A stretch of DNA of 64,000 nucleotides from Lumbricus terrestris (Eukaryota > Annelida > Clitellata > Crassiclitellata > Lumbricidae). Location of the stretch: assembly GCA_949752735.1 (NCBI GenBank), contig OX457037.1, forward strand, positions 12,394,858 through 12,458,857, read 5' to 3'. The notes under the pieces were generated by a model that was given only the letters and a program-made list of their open reading frames with translations, searched no databases and was not told the DNA's origin. Every line of letters begins with the position of its first letter. Positions within the stretch are counted from its first letter, which is position 1. Of this stretch, positions 10,950-22,170 are shown in pieces. Position numbers and translations under genes: made by a program.

Positions 10950-11590
10950 ATAGCCTAAATTACAAACAAGTTTTTTTTACATGTGTTCCATATTCTAATA
11001 CGGTCACGATTCTCTGAGCACGCTGCAGACCTCAAAAACCAATAACTTGCTTATTGAAGTTATTGCTTTCAAACGACTTGGTATAGACTAGGTTGGTGTC
11101 ATATCAAGGATGATTTTTGTAGCCCTCCTCCTTTCTCTAGGCTTGAGACTGGATCTGCCGAAGTACGGTTGGAACGATGTCCTGTAATCTATTCTCAGCG
11201 ACCGTTTAAATCCAATGCCATCTCGTCGACTGAGTGTCGTATACCTTGTCGTATCGCCATTTTTTCAAAATCGAGTTTAGACTTGATTTGTAGAAAAAAT
11301 AATTTGTTTATTTTCATCACTTTTAATCGTTAGGAGATAGGTCTACAACAAGTCGTTTTAAAGATATTCAACGAAAACTACTTGTCGTATGTCCATTTTC
11401 AGGATTTTTTGTCCGATTTGTCGTATCCCAGAAACACCTCCCTCCTTTCCAAACGTGTTTCCATGTATAGACCGAACTCTCTTTGTATGCATTTCAAACA
11501 ATTCTTCTTCCATCTTCTGTTTATTCAACTCCTCTTCGTCCCACTATCCCACCCTCCATTCATCCTCCCAGTGACAAATATGCACACCTT
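10950..11590. other. Gene-free stretch
   Basis: No exon or repeat family recognised. The segment near 11123-11160 (GTAGCCCTCCTCCTTT then CTAGGCTTGAGACTGG) resembles 5511-5540, so it is probably a dispersed repeat fragment. Confidence 0.35.
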
Positions 11591-12330
11591 TGCTTCTCCG
11601 CTTGTCTCTGTCTGTGTCTGCCTCTCTCTGTCCGTGTCTCTCTGTGTGCATTTCTCTCTGTCTCTCTCTGTCTCTCTCTCTGTCTCCGTCTCCATCTCTG
11701 TCTGCTGTCTGTCTGTCTCTCTCTGTCCATGTTTGTCTCTGTCTTACTCTGTGTGTCTCTCTATCTGACTCTGTCTCTTTGCCTCTCTGATTGTTGGTCT
11801 ATATCTAGGTTGTCATTAAATGACATTAATGATGCATTACCCTCGTTCGGAATGGACCATGGAAGACCATGGAATGCTGCATGTGAATGCATCAATGAAA
11901 ACATCAATACAGACATCAATGCACTACTCCATCCACTCACCTACTCTCCTCTGCCTCTGTCTTTGACTCTGTCTCTAAATGCGTGTCTCTGTCTCCTATC
12001 TCTGTCTATCTGTCCCGCTGTCTCTCTTTCTCCGTCTCTCAGTCTCTGCCTGTCTCTCCTTTGCTTTGCATAAAGCATAACTACAAAATACAAATGCATA
12101 ATTACATATGCATAATATTGCATAGCCTATATTTGGCAGTTGTATACGTTATATATCCTCCTCTCTCTCTTCTTTCATCCATCCTCCTCACTATTTTCGT
12201 CCATCAATTCATCCACCCATCTACATCCAACCCATCCTCCATCCATCCATCCATTCATCTACATCCACCCATCCACCCATCTATCCATCCAACCATCCAT
12301 CCATCCATCCATCCATCCATCCATGTGTGC
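11590..12330. repeat. Pyrimidine-rich microsatellites (CTGT, CTCT, ATCC)
   Basis: (TCTG/TCTC)n at 11600-11790 and 11945-12060; (CATC)n at 12180-12325. Between them (11810-11945) is a short ordinary stretch. Confidence 0.85.
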
Positions 12331-12861
12331 ACACTTCTGTCCGTGCGTCTGAATATTTTCCTCCCTCTTAATTCCCATTCCGTTATCAGTCTATCTGTCC
12401 TCCCATCCGTCCCCTTTGTCCCTCCCTGTGTCCCTGTCTGTGTCCTTCTCTCAGTATCCGTGGGTCCTTCTGCATGCTCTGCAGTGAGTGCGTAAAATAG
12501 CGGATGGTTTGCGACGGACGATGCTTCTTATCTGATCTTCCGATGGATCGGTGGCTAAGGGAGGATGAGGGAGGGAGGGAGGCTGAGGGTGGCTGCTGCA
12601 GGGGGGTCCAACGGCGACGGCAGGGGGCAGAGGGGTAGCCGGGGGAGGCGGACGGCAGTGGCGACTCTAAACGACCAGCGAGCTACCGTTTGTATGTATA
12701 TTGTATAGTTATTGTATACGCAGCCGATCGTCGTGTATAATAGCAACGTATACGAATGCGTTCATCGTTAGATATGCATAGGCAGTTAATATGCGCATAG
12801 ATACATGCATAGATTAGATATATACCTCTTTTCATAACATCTTTATACAATATATAGATTA
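12331..12861. other. Gene-free stretch
   Basis: Residual CTGT-rich DNA, then a GGAGG/GGCGAC-rich patch at 12560-12665, then AT-rich sequence. No gene recognised. Confidence 0.35.
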
Positions 12862-14840
12862 GGGTGGTCGTATCTGTAATGGCAAATTTTCAACTTCAGT
12901 TTCATTCTTTCTCCAACCCACCATTTGGTGCCACTTGGTAAAAGACTGATGTAGCCCAAAAATTATCCCGATTGAAAAATATTTAGGACTAGCACAACGT
13001 GTTTGAAGTTTTGCATTTTACGAAATATCATCGTCTTTTTGAGTAGGCCTATAAGGATAATTTAGTCATATTTTTGGACCTATGACTAGTTTTAACAGAA
13101 AGACTACATTCGCTTACTCAAGTTCAACTGACAAGTATGCCTGACTTCTACAATAATGATAATGGTTTATTATATATTTTTATGAACAATTGACCGTCCC
13201 AATAGTACATGTATTTGACGCCTGAGCCCCTGAGATCGATGACCATAAACCTATACTAGTAAGCCAACACATTGCTATGTTCTTTTGATAGGCCTGATTT
13301 CTATCTACAGCAATCCTTTGTTACACTAGAGGCTCTTTATTACATGCTTAACTTTAACACAAATTCTGATGTAACGCGAACAAGCACCTCAATAATAGTT
13401 GAACTAGAGAAAAAAACTGATGCTATTTTCGTTTATTGTGGCAATCAGGGCAGAATTACACAGCGCGTCACAGATAAAAATTTATCAAGAGCTGCTGTAA
13501 AACATATTAATTAAAATAGATGTTGAAATTATTGAGATCATAATTTTTATAGATCCATGAAATTACCTATTACCACATGGGAGTCAAAGAGCAGTTTTTA
13601 AACAACTTCTAAAGAGAGCATCATAATTGAGTGCCTTGTGAAACCTACTTACATTGTTGTCTATTTCATAATATAGAATATATCCCATTAAAAGAATACT
13701 TTTAGAGTTGAAAGAATGAACTTAGAGTCAAACAATTGACACAGAAAGTGCTGCCCAGAGTGGACACAAATTACACTGCCTTTATTAGCTATCGTAAATT
13801 AACTACCAATTATAAATTAGTATGAAAGGCGATGGTGTCAAACACGTAAGCTATGTGCAACTCAAAATCTCTACATCATGCTCAGCAATGGATCCAGCTG
13901 AAATTACAGTGACCACCAGGACATCTCAGACGACCAACCAATCCAAGAGAATAGGTATTGGTATTGCACCCTCAGGACAACACCCATTGCTACACTCTTG
14001 TTGACAGATGAACACCTTCTTTGGGCAACATGCCAGAGATTTCACTTTGAGGGAAGTGTATTGTGAAAACTACACCATAGCTCAAACCCATGCAAAGACC
14101 AATGTAATTTGAATTGTGAGATAGGGTAATAATGCCTCAGGTTGAAAACATATTGCCTAAATCTGAGATAAAAATTCGCATCTCAAATGGGTTGCTACTT
14201 TTCTATATTACACCATTTCCTTGTGCCCAGTAACCCCATGAACAATGACGGTAGAAAAAGAAATATTTCTGAAAAATCAGACCTCATTAAGAATATTGGT
14301 TATATTGCATAATAAATTAATTACGTAGGACACAGATGAAACCACAAAACTTGTATATTTGTCCCTATTATATACCATTACTGTTCCATTACAGTCTAAG
14401 AAAAATAAGCTATTATTATCAATCAAGACAACATGGTAAAACAGGTAGAATTTGTAAAGACATAGGATATGATAGATGTTATCTGTGATGCGGTGTGTTA
14501 TGCAGGTTTTCTTGCCTTTGAGGAATTTCTCTTGAAGTGGCGCTATATAAATGGATGATTATGATTACGATAACAGTATCATCATTATGTTTACGTATGG
14601 GCCAACTACAAGTAGTTGAATTGATTTCTGGTTTGAAGATTCCTGGTTGATTACAACCATATAGCTACTTTTGAGCATTAGAAGACTTGCTATTATAAGG
14701 GTAAAACTTTGATGGCGTTGTGCTAGTCCTAAATATTAATATTTTCTCTTACAACTTTTTGTGTGATGTTTCTGAGGAGAATGGAACCAAATGGCGCCTT
14801 GAAGAACATTCAATTCCAACTTTCATTTTTAACGACCACC

Positions 14841-14841
<1 letters not shown>
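12862..14841. mobile_element. ~2-kb terminal-inverted-repeat element, unclassified
   Basis: The left end reads (TA)GGGTGGTCGT; the right end read inward is (TA)GGGTGGTCGT. Matching subterminal text AATATTTAGGACTAGCACAA occurs about 120 bp in from each end, in inverted orientation, so the inverted repeat spans roughly 150 bp with gaps. TA on both sides suits a Tc1/mariner-like target. The interior has only short ORFs (the largest, 13272-13514, has no recognised domain), so it looks non-autonomous or decayed. Confidence 0.65.
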
Positions 14842-14843
<2 letters not shown>

Positions 14844-14878
<35 letters not shown>

Positions 14879-14892
14879 TGTATATATATATA
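14844..14892. repeat. (TA)n microsatellite
   Basis: Alternating TA run between two transposon copies. Confidence 0.9.
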
Positions 14893-14893
14893 C

Positions 14894-15852
14894 ACACCGT
14901 GTCTCAATAAAAAAGGTGCAAAATTGTTTTTGTCATAACTTTGTCAAATTTCCACCAATCTAAATAACTTTTGGTAGGTAGACGGTAAAATGGCCGAAAT
15001 TTCATGCTATATAGAAATTGTTCACCTCACCTGACTCATTTCGCCGCATTACCTTGTTAAACACATATGTACCAATTTTTCGCTTACATTTTAATACTTC
15101 CAACAAACTATCTGACGTCTGAATTAGCACGCAATAAAGTAAATAGCAGAGTTTCTTAATTGTTATGTCAGATCTGCTTAAAAGTGTTAGAATTGGTGCT
15201 CGAAATGTGTCCCGCATGCACGGACACAAGCGCTAAGACGGCGACGCCACTGGTCGATAGCACCATCAACAATCGACTGGTCAAAGCGCGCCCAATCGTC
15301 GATCAGACGCGTTTTGAGTTCGTCGACACTGGTTATTCTGGACCGGTAAACCTTCTCCAGCAGCACACTTCATATGCTATATAGTCGACTGGGTTAAGAT
15401 CTGGTGAATTCGGCGGCCACATAGTTGGAGGAATGAAGTCGCGCGTCTCTCGCTCCTGGAAAGAGACAAGTGTCGCGCGCTTGATGCGCCGGGGCGCCAT
15501 CCTGTCGAAAGACAATAATCTCGCCCTGGGATATCCGGCGTATGTCTGACGGTATCTTCTGGGCAAGAAGGTTGTCGCGATAGTAGGCCTATGCCCCATT
15601 CACTTTGACATCCGGCTCGATGCAATGGATTTCAGTGCTGCCAAGTTTCGAGACGCCGTTATATGAAAAATTGGTACATCTGTGTTTAACAAGGTAGTGC
15701 GGTGAAATGAGTCAGGTGAGGTGGAAAATTTCTATATAGCATGAAATTTCGGCCATTTTGCCGTCTACCTACCAAAAGTTATTAAGATTGGTGGAAATTT
15801 GACAAAGTTATGACAAAAACAATTTTGCACCTTTTTTATTGAGACACGGTGT
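14894..15852. mobile_element. mariner-like transposon, internally deleted, 189-bp inverted repeats
   Basis: The ends ACACCGTGTCTCAATA and its complement at 15852 bound two inverted repeats (14894-15082 and 15664-15852), matching almost throughout. Between them is a minus-strand transposase C-terminal remnant. At 959 bp it is shorter than a ~1.3-kb or longer autonomous element. The flanking TA is clean on the right only. Confidence 0.8.
15168..15640 (-). pseudogene. mariner-type transposase, C-terminal half, frameshifted
   Basis: Three minus-strand frames together give the C-terminal half of a mariner-family transposase. The order is VKVNGA and DNLLAQKIPSD, then RQDGAPAHQARD (second catalytic Asp region), then, after a frameshift, ETRDFIPPTMWPPNSPDL and NPVDY (third catalytic region), then, after another shift, RLIDDWARFDQSI and WRRRLSACVRA. 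The helix-turn-helix N-terminus is missing. At least two frameshifts make it non-functional. These motifs are characteristic of DDD mariner-like transposases common in aquatic invertebrates. Confidence 0.8.
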
Positions 15853-16114
15853 ATATTATATAGGGCGGAACGTTGCAATAATGTGTGTGTATTTAAAATG
15901 TATTTAAATATTAATACACGGACACGCACGCATTCACACATCCCAACACACATATTATATATCTGTATATACATATCAGTATGAAAATGTGGCGCCATAT
16001 AAATGGCAAGTGCGACACAGGGGGCTAGTGTATAACGTACACAGTAGAGTATCATAATCATAGCCCCTTGTCGGGATACCCAGTATGTATATTTAAATAT
16101 AATATATATATATG

Positions 16115-16164
<50 letters not shown>

Positions 16165-16435
16165 AAAGGAGGAACAAATAGCAAGATAATATGTGTGAAT
16201 AAAAATTGCATGTAGCCTACACGTAACATAAAGTAGGGTATACATTTATAAATGCATCTGTATAAAATTTTAGACATACATGTAATTATGCATATAATGG
16301 AAATATATGTACATTTATGCTTCTCTATACAAATATATATTATATATATACATGTATAATAAATTGTTATATATATATGTTAATGTGCTTGTTTGCGTGC
16401 GTGTGTCCGATGTCTTGAACGTCTTATATAATTGG
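15853..16435. other. AT-rich DNA with (TA)n
   Basis: (TA)n run around 16096-16161; no gene recognised. Confidence 0.5.
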
Positions 16436-16439
16436 GAGG

Positions 16440-16660
16440 TCACTCCAACTACACCTCCTACTCCTTCTTCTCCTCCCTCTATCTCTTCGTCCTCCCCTCT
16501 TCTTCCTCCTCCTCCTCCTCCTCCTCCTCCTCCTCTCCACCGTCTCTCCTCTCCTCCGTCTCTCCTCCTCCTATCCTCCTCATCTCCTATTCCTCTTCTC
16601 CTTCCATGTCCTCCTCCCCTCCACTTACTCCTCCTCCTCCTCCTCTTCCTTCTCCGCTTT
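16440..16660. repeat. (CCT)n-rich tract
   Basis: Pyrimidine-rich TCC/CCT repeats; overlapping ORFs are low-complexity artefacts. Confidence 0.85.
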
Positions 16661-16679
16661 CGTTCTGTCCCTTTGTCCT

Positions 16680-17610
16680 TTCGCTGAATTGGAATCGGAG
16701 CGCTTTCTACATAAAGAACATTACTGTAAACAAGGAACGAAGCGCATAAACATGATTGGAAAAACGTTAATTTTTTCTGAGAAGCATTTCGCAAAGCGAG
16801 GCATTAGGACAGATTAATAAAGATACAATGTTATTATTCGTTACTGATTAAACGTTGACTTGAAATCATTCAAAAGTGATTCGGTGACCCTGTTATCTAT
16901 GATCTATATAACGGAGGATCAGTGTTGGTGCACTGCACGTGTATATGTTTGTCCAGAATGTACGCCCACAGTTTCGCAGCTATTGGCCTCAATTATTCTT
17001 GCAGCTTGACACAAGGCCGCTATATATGATCACCCAATGAAGAGGTAGACTAAGCCCCTCACCCTATGGTGCGAGGTGGGGGCAAAATAACAAATTTAAT
17101 AAGCAAAAACTACCACATAGTCTATCCGCACTTTGGCTACACGTTCGCAGCTATTCATCTTAAATCTTGCACATTATATGCACAGAGTGACCAGGATCCA
17201 TCCTACTCCCACGGTGTCCCACCACGTTCCCACCCCCGTTCACGTTCCCGACTACTGACCCTGCAGGCCGGGGTGAGGGCGAAAAGTCGAAATTTCCCGG
17301 GCAACGTCGGATGCCCATGCATGCAGCTAGTTCAATAATTAAGTGTTTTTAAACTCAAAAGAGTGCAATTGATGTGTCTGAATTGTGCACAGCATGCAGA
17401 GTCCATGTAGAGTCTATATATGTGAGACTGGATCAAGTTAACTAGAAACGCTATCACTCTAATGTCTGGTATATCTTGCATCATACATACCAGCTCAAGT
17501 ATGAAGATTGACAGTATATATGCGGAAGATTACACGTTGATTGTTGACATCTCTGAGTATAATTTTGGTTGGACTTGTTATCTTAATGGTCTCACCTTTT
17601 GATGCATGCA
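16680..17610. other. Gene-free stretch
   Basis: No convincing exon. The piece ending 17325 (GTCGAAATTTCCCGGGCAAC) resembles 58690-58770 and is probably a dispersed repeat. Confidence 0.35.
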
Positions 17611-17614
17611 ATGA

Positions 17615-17895
17615 GAGCGACAGATACAGATACAGAGAGACTGAGAATGGGAGATAATCAGAAAGACAGGCAGAGATACAGAGAGAGAGAAAGAGACAAA
17701 GAGAGAGGAGAGAAAGAGACAGACACAGACAAGCAGAAAGACAGAAAGAGACAAAGACACACAGCTGCAGAGAGAACTAAACATATTCAGAGCGAGAACC
17801 AGACAGGCAGGCGGAGGCAGAGAGAAGGAGAGAGACAGACACACATAGACAGAAAGAAAGAGAGAGAGGCAGACAGACACAGAGATTGAAAGAGA
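17615..17895. repeat. GAGA/GACA purine-rich tract
   Basis: Imperfect (GACA)n and (GAGA)n on the plus strand. Confidence 0.85.
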
Positions 17896-18069
17896 AACTG
17901 CACTGGTATATCTAAAGCGATTGTGTTTCTCGAGCGGTTGGGGGCGCCACCATGCACAGCGGATCATTTGCTAGAAATGTCGTCACATAAATGTCCAGCT
18001 GCTGCAGGACGCACTTATCCATATGTCCGCTTCTTTCAATGAACGGAGGAAACCATCCATCCGTCCGTT

Positions 18070-18096
18070 GGTTGATGATGGTGATGAAGATGATGA

Positions 18097-18130
<34 letters not shown>

Positions 18131-18267
18131 GGTGGTGGTGATGATGATGATGATGATGATGACGACGACGACGACGACGATGATGATGATGATGATGACG
18201 ACGACGACGACGACGATGATGATGATGATGATGATGACGACGACGACGACGACGATGATGATGATGC
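18070..18267. repeat. Block-structured GAT/GGT/GAC array
   Basis: (GAT)n, then (GGT)n, then three alternations of (GAT)6-7 with (GAC)6, ending in (GAT)4. It gives poly-Asp, poly-His and poly-Ser/Met frames on the two strands, none of which should be read as a gene. Confidence 0.9.
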
Positions 18268-18399
18268 AACCAATATCTGCAGTGACATGTCCTGACGACC
18301 CAAGTCATCGCGTGCTGGAAAATACATGTATATATGACAACTGTAGCCTATAGGGAAAATAGTCTGAAGGCTGGACGAGGAAAGGAGAAAATTAATTAA

Positions 18400-18466
18400 G
18401 AGACAGACAGACAGACGGACAGACGGACAGACGGACAGACGGACGGACGGACAGACAGACAGACAA
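18400..18466. repeat. (GACA)/(GACG) tetranucleotide array
   Basis: Tandem GACAGACG units. Confidence 0.9.
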
Positions 18467-18580
18467 AGATTGATTCTGATAATTGCAGATAATAGAGGTG
18501 GATAGAAAAGAATATAATTGTACAGAATCGACTTAAGCCTGGTTTTGGTCAGATGGGTCACATAATTAATTATATCAATA

Positions 18581-18600
18581 TATGTACGAATGTATGTATG

Positions 18601-18634
<34 letters not shown>

Positions 18635-18760
18635 TGTATGTATGTATGTATGTATGTATGTATGTATGTATGTATTTATGTATGTATGTATGTATGTATG
18701 TATGTATGTATGTATGACTGTATGTATGGATGTATGTATATTTGTATGTATGTATCAGTA
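18581..18760. repeat. (ATGT)n microsatellite
   Basis: Nearly perfect ATGT/TATG tetranucleotide repeat. Confidence 0.95.
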
Positions 18761-18935
18761 TATGGATGTTTGATTGTAAGCATTGTATGCACGTACATGT
18801 ATGTATATATAAATATTATACATGTATGTATTATATATATATACATGTATATATATATATATATGTGTATCATTTGCTCAGGTGAGAATCGTGGATACCC
18901 AAACTGAAAGTTAGAGAGACAGATACAGACAGATG

Positions 18936-18939
<4 letters not shown>

Positions 18940-19014
<75 letters not shown>

Positions 19015-19015
19015 T
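18940..19015. repeat. (GACA)n followed by (TA)n
   Basis: Tandem CAGA units then alternating TA. Confidence 0.9.
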
Positions 19016-19030
19016 GAGACAGAGAAGCAG

Positions 19031-19076
19031 ATAGAGCGAGACACACTGACCTATAGGTCAGTGTGTCTCGCTCTAT
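19031..19076. repeat. Perfect 46-bp palindrome
   Basis: Arm ATAGAGCGAGACACACTGAC is followed by CTATAG and the exact complement of the arm; no spacer. Cruciform-capable. Confidence 0.9.
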
Positions 19077-19486
19077 AGAGGGACAAACAGAGATGCAGAC
19101 ATCAAGACAGGGACAGAGAGAGACATACAGACTGAGACAGACACACAGACAGACAAGGACAGTGAGAGAGACTCAGCACACTTATAGGCTACAGATACAT
19201 CAGTCCTCTATCGCTAATTTCTGATCTCATTAATATGCATACGTTGTTTAGATAAAATTAATGTCGTCGATAAGATCAGTTATTGGCAAACACAGGAAAA
19301 AATCGCTATACATATTTTGCTGAATAATAAATCTTCTCATAATGACCATATAAAATAATGCATTGAACGATTTTTCTGCTAGTTTTGGCAATTTTTTTAA
19401 ACAATGCGATTTCATATTGTGTTTCACATCCACGCACTTACATATTTTTCGGCCGCCAGTTTAATAAGCAGAATCGATTCGTCGAG

Positions 19487-19498
19487 TGCGCATGCGCA
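19487..19498. promoter_or_regulatory. NRF1-type palindrome upstream of the RNase H ORF
   Basis: TGCGCATGCGCA is a perfect match to the NRF1 consensus, known from CpG-type metazoan promoters. It lies 226 bp upstream of the LINE-derived ORF. Promoter activity is an inference. Confidence 0.35.
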
Positions 19499-19712
19499 GT
19501 TGGTAGGATCGAGTTTACCACAGAATTGTAAGCACACAACGAAGTTTTAAGATTTCGGCCAACTTTTCCTAAAACATCAACAATCCAACGTTTTAATAAC
19601 AACCACCTAGAACATTATAAAAATCTCCATACTCAATTCAACAATCAGATCATTATAATTAGATTTCGACACTGAAGCCGCTCACCGCACAGGTCATCGT
19701 TTTTTCGACACC

Positions 19713-21089
19713 TTGAAAAGGACTTCAACTACCGCTATAAATACAACAACTACATTGGTGATTGACGTGGCATATGCTACCGCTAGTGCTACACAACTGA
19801 AAAGGCTGCAAAATGTACAATCTGAGGCTTTGAGGTTGGTTTGTGGAACAGCTAAAGGCACACCTGTAATTGCCCTCCAGAATGAGTGCGGAGAGGTTCC
19901 CCTAAACCTCCGTCGATTGAGTAACTCAATAAGGTTTGGAGCAAAAATATTGGGTTCAAATGTTCATCCAGCAGCAGATACGATGCGAGATCACTGGTCA
20001 AATCACTATTGTACATCTTCTATTAAGCAAAATTCTATTTTTAAAAGAACTGAACATTTCTTTTCAACGATATCTGAACCGTTTAAATCTCCAATTTTTC
20101 AGTTAACCGCTCCATGGCTTAATAAAACCACTAAAGTAGATCTGTTCTTGAAAAAACATATAAACAAAAAGACGGATTCTCCTAATATTATGTCTTCTTT
20201 GTCATTACAATTAATTGATAAATACAATGATCACACGTCAATTTATACAGATGGATCTAAATTTGAAAATGTAGTGTCTGCAGCTTTCTATATTCCCTCT
20301 GTGAATTCTCACAATGTTTATAGACTAGCAGATAATTCCTCCATTTATTCTGCTGAATTAACAGCCATTATTGAAGCGATAAAATGGATTATTCAAAGTG
20401 AAAATGTGAATGACAGTACAAATAAGTATATTATTTATACTGATTCCCTAAGTGTAGCAACATCTATAAAAGAAAATAAGTCTAGTTCACGGCCTAATTT
20501 ATTTCTGGAATTTATAGATAATATTAATAAACTTAAAAATAGTAGTATAGTCATAGCATGGATCCCTAGCCATATTGGATTATCTGGAAATGAAATGGCA
20601 GACACCCTAGCAAAGAAAGGACAAGAGATACCGGAGATTAACTCAACAAATTATCTCGAATTGATGGAAATCTATTCATTAATAAAGAAATATGTTATTA
20701 ATATATGGCAAAATGAATATGATAATGAAGGAAAAGGGAGATTTTACAAATCTATCCAGCCTTTGGTATCCACTGATATAAAATTTATGGATTCTATAAG
20801 GAAACGAGAAGTTCAAATTACCAGACTTAGAATGGGGCATGTCCTTAATAACAACTGGTTGAAAGTGATAGGTAAAAGCACAACAGACCTGTGCTCTGAA
20901 TGTCAAGTGCCAGAAACAATCGAACATACGCTGTTTGCTTGCAAGAAGAATGACATATCAGTTTTACTACTTAAAAAATGTGCGGACAAAAAAGTAGAAT
21001 GCACTGTTAAAAGTATATTTTCTATTCAAGATATTTATCTTGAAGCTTATAATATACTAATGACTATAACTAATGGAAAAATTATGTAA
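19713..21089 (+). CDS. LINE ORF2 C-terminal fragment with RNase H, 458 codons, open
   Basis: This is the 3' part of the ORF2 of a Jockey/I-type non-LTR retrotransposon. Order: post-RT segment with LKRLQNVQSEALRLVCG (about 29-45), ribonuclease H1 domain (about 172-302), and a terminal Cys/His motif C-x2-C-x7-H-x4-C at about 389-407. RNase H catalytic acidic residues are all present: D180 (YTDGS), E215 (SAELTAI), D244 (YTDSLS) and D297 (NEMADTLA). The endonuclease and RT are absent. The frame is open back to 19659 but has no ATG; the first in-frame ATG is at 19983 (residue 91), which still leaves the whole RNase H domain. LINE homology seems to begin near AYATASATQ, so the upstream DNA is a different sequence joined to a 5'-truncated insertion. 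Absence of stops over 458 codons implies youth or constraint. Whether it is expressed is unknown. Confidence 0.8.
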   Translation: MKRTSTTAINTTTTLVIDVAYATASATQLKRLQNVQSEALRLVCGTAKGTPVIALQNECGEVPLNLRRLSNSIRFGAKILGSNVHPAADTMRDHWSNHYCTSSIKQNSIFKRTEHFFSTISEPFKSPIFQLTAPWLNKTTKVDLFLKKHINKKTDSPNIMSSLSLQLIDKYNDHTSIYTDGSKFENVVSAAFYIPSVNSHNVYRLADNSSIYSAELTAIIEAIKWIIQSENVNDSTNKYIIYTDSLSVATSIKENKSSSRPNLFLEFIDNINKLKNSSIVIAWIPSHIGLSGNEMADTLAKKGQEIPEINSTNYLELMEIYSLIKKYVINIWQNEYDNEGKGRFYKSIQPLVSTDIKFMDSIRKREVQITRLRMGHVLNNNWLKVIGKSTTDLCSECQVPETIEHTLFACKKNDISVLLLKKCADKKVECTVKSIFSIQDIYLEAYNILMTITNGKIM

Positions 21090-21938
21090 AAAGTATATAT
21101 AATTATATTAAATATTATATTTAAGAAATGTATAATCTGCTAACACATTGATCACTAAATGCCTCAGGTAATTGGCCTTGAACTGAATTGGAAATGCAAT
21201 TTGTCAGCGATAACTGTGGTTAGTTAGGTTATAGAGTGGAGATGTCTGTAAAGACTGTTCATAGAATGTTACATAATAATTGGCTTGTGTGTAATGTGAA
21301 ATGTATGTGAATTATAAATTTAGATGGTTTTGCTTCAATTTCACAAAGATCATTTTTTTTTAAAAATGTTTCATAAGTTTTCTTTTATCCTTGATTTTTT
21401 TTTTTATTGCATTATTAAATTGATATGATTATGTTTGTGTGTGTGCATGCGTATGTGCGTGTGTATATGTGTGTGTGGGGATTGATAAAAATTTTGAATA
21501 ATTCTGTAATAGATGAAACAGGCATTGAATAAAATGGTCTTGATATTATTGTTTAAGCTGCTAAATGATGGCTGAAGAGTGAATACTTTGATTTTCATAT
21601 TAATGTTGAATATCTTATCTGCTTGTAACTTTATTCGTGAAATATGAACATTGAAAATTGCTTGCAAATATGAGATTATGAGAAATGATACGAATTGATG
21701 TTGATCTAAATAAGTAGATGTTGTGTCATGTGAACTTTATGAAATGAGAACTCATAAGAATTGATGTTAATCAAACTAAATAGGCCTAGATTTTATGTCA
21801 TGTGAACTTCATGAAATGTCTAAATTAATGATAATAATACATAAGTGTACATAATGACAATACATATGTGGGCACATGTGTACATGTGCTCATTTGTATA
21901 TAAAGAATTATAGGCATATGTAATTATGGTGACATATG

Positions 21939-21979
<41 letters not shown>

Positions 21980-22170
21980 GCATGTGGGCATAATTTTGCA
22001 TATATGCTAAATAATAAATAATGATGCATGTATAAAAGAGGATCGACTACGGCCATTTGGTGAACACTATCGTCATGAAAGGCGGTTAGTCAAATTCAGG
22101 AAGAAAAGAAAAGAAAAGAACAAAAAAAAAAGAACAAAGGGAAAAAACAAAGAAAAAGAAAGTACAAACA
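21090..22170 (+). other. AT-rich region, probable 3' part of the LINE insertion
   Basis: No ORF. A direct repeat containing GAATTGATGTTGAT and TGTCATGTGAACTT occurs at 21690-21740 and 21755-21815. An A-rich stretch at 22103-22165 could be a degraded poly(A) tail. (TA)n at 21948-21974. Confidence 0.35.

Noticed and set aside
10487..10958. Long ORFs of poly-Ile/Val, poly-Ser or Met/Thr
   Set aside because: Products of the GAC/GAT triplet array; open in several frames on both strands with no non-repetitive content.
17983..18561. ORFs with poly-Asp, poly-His and poly-Ser runs
   Set aside because: Triplet repeat translated in different frames.
18581..18760. MYVC-repeat protein
   Set aside because: (ATGT)n tetranucleotide repeat gives a 4-residue periodic frame in three phases.
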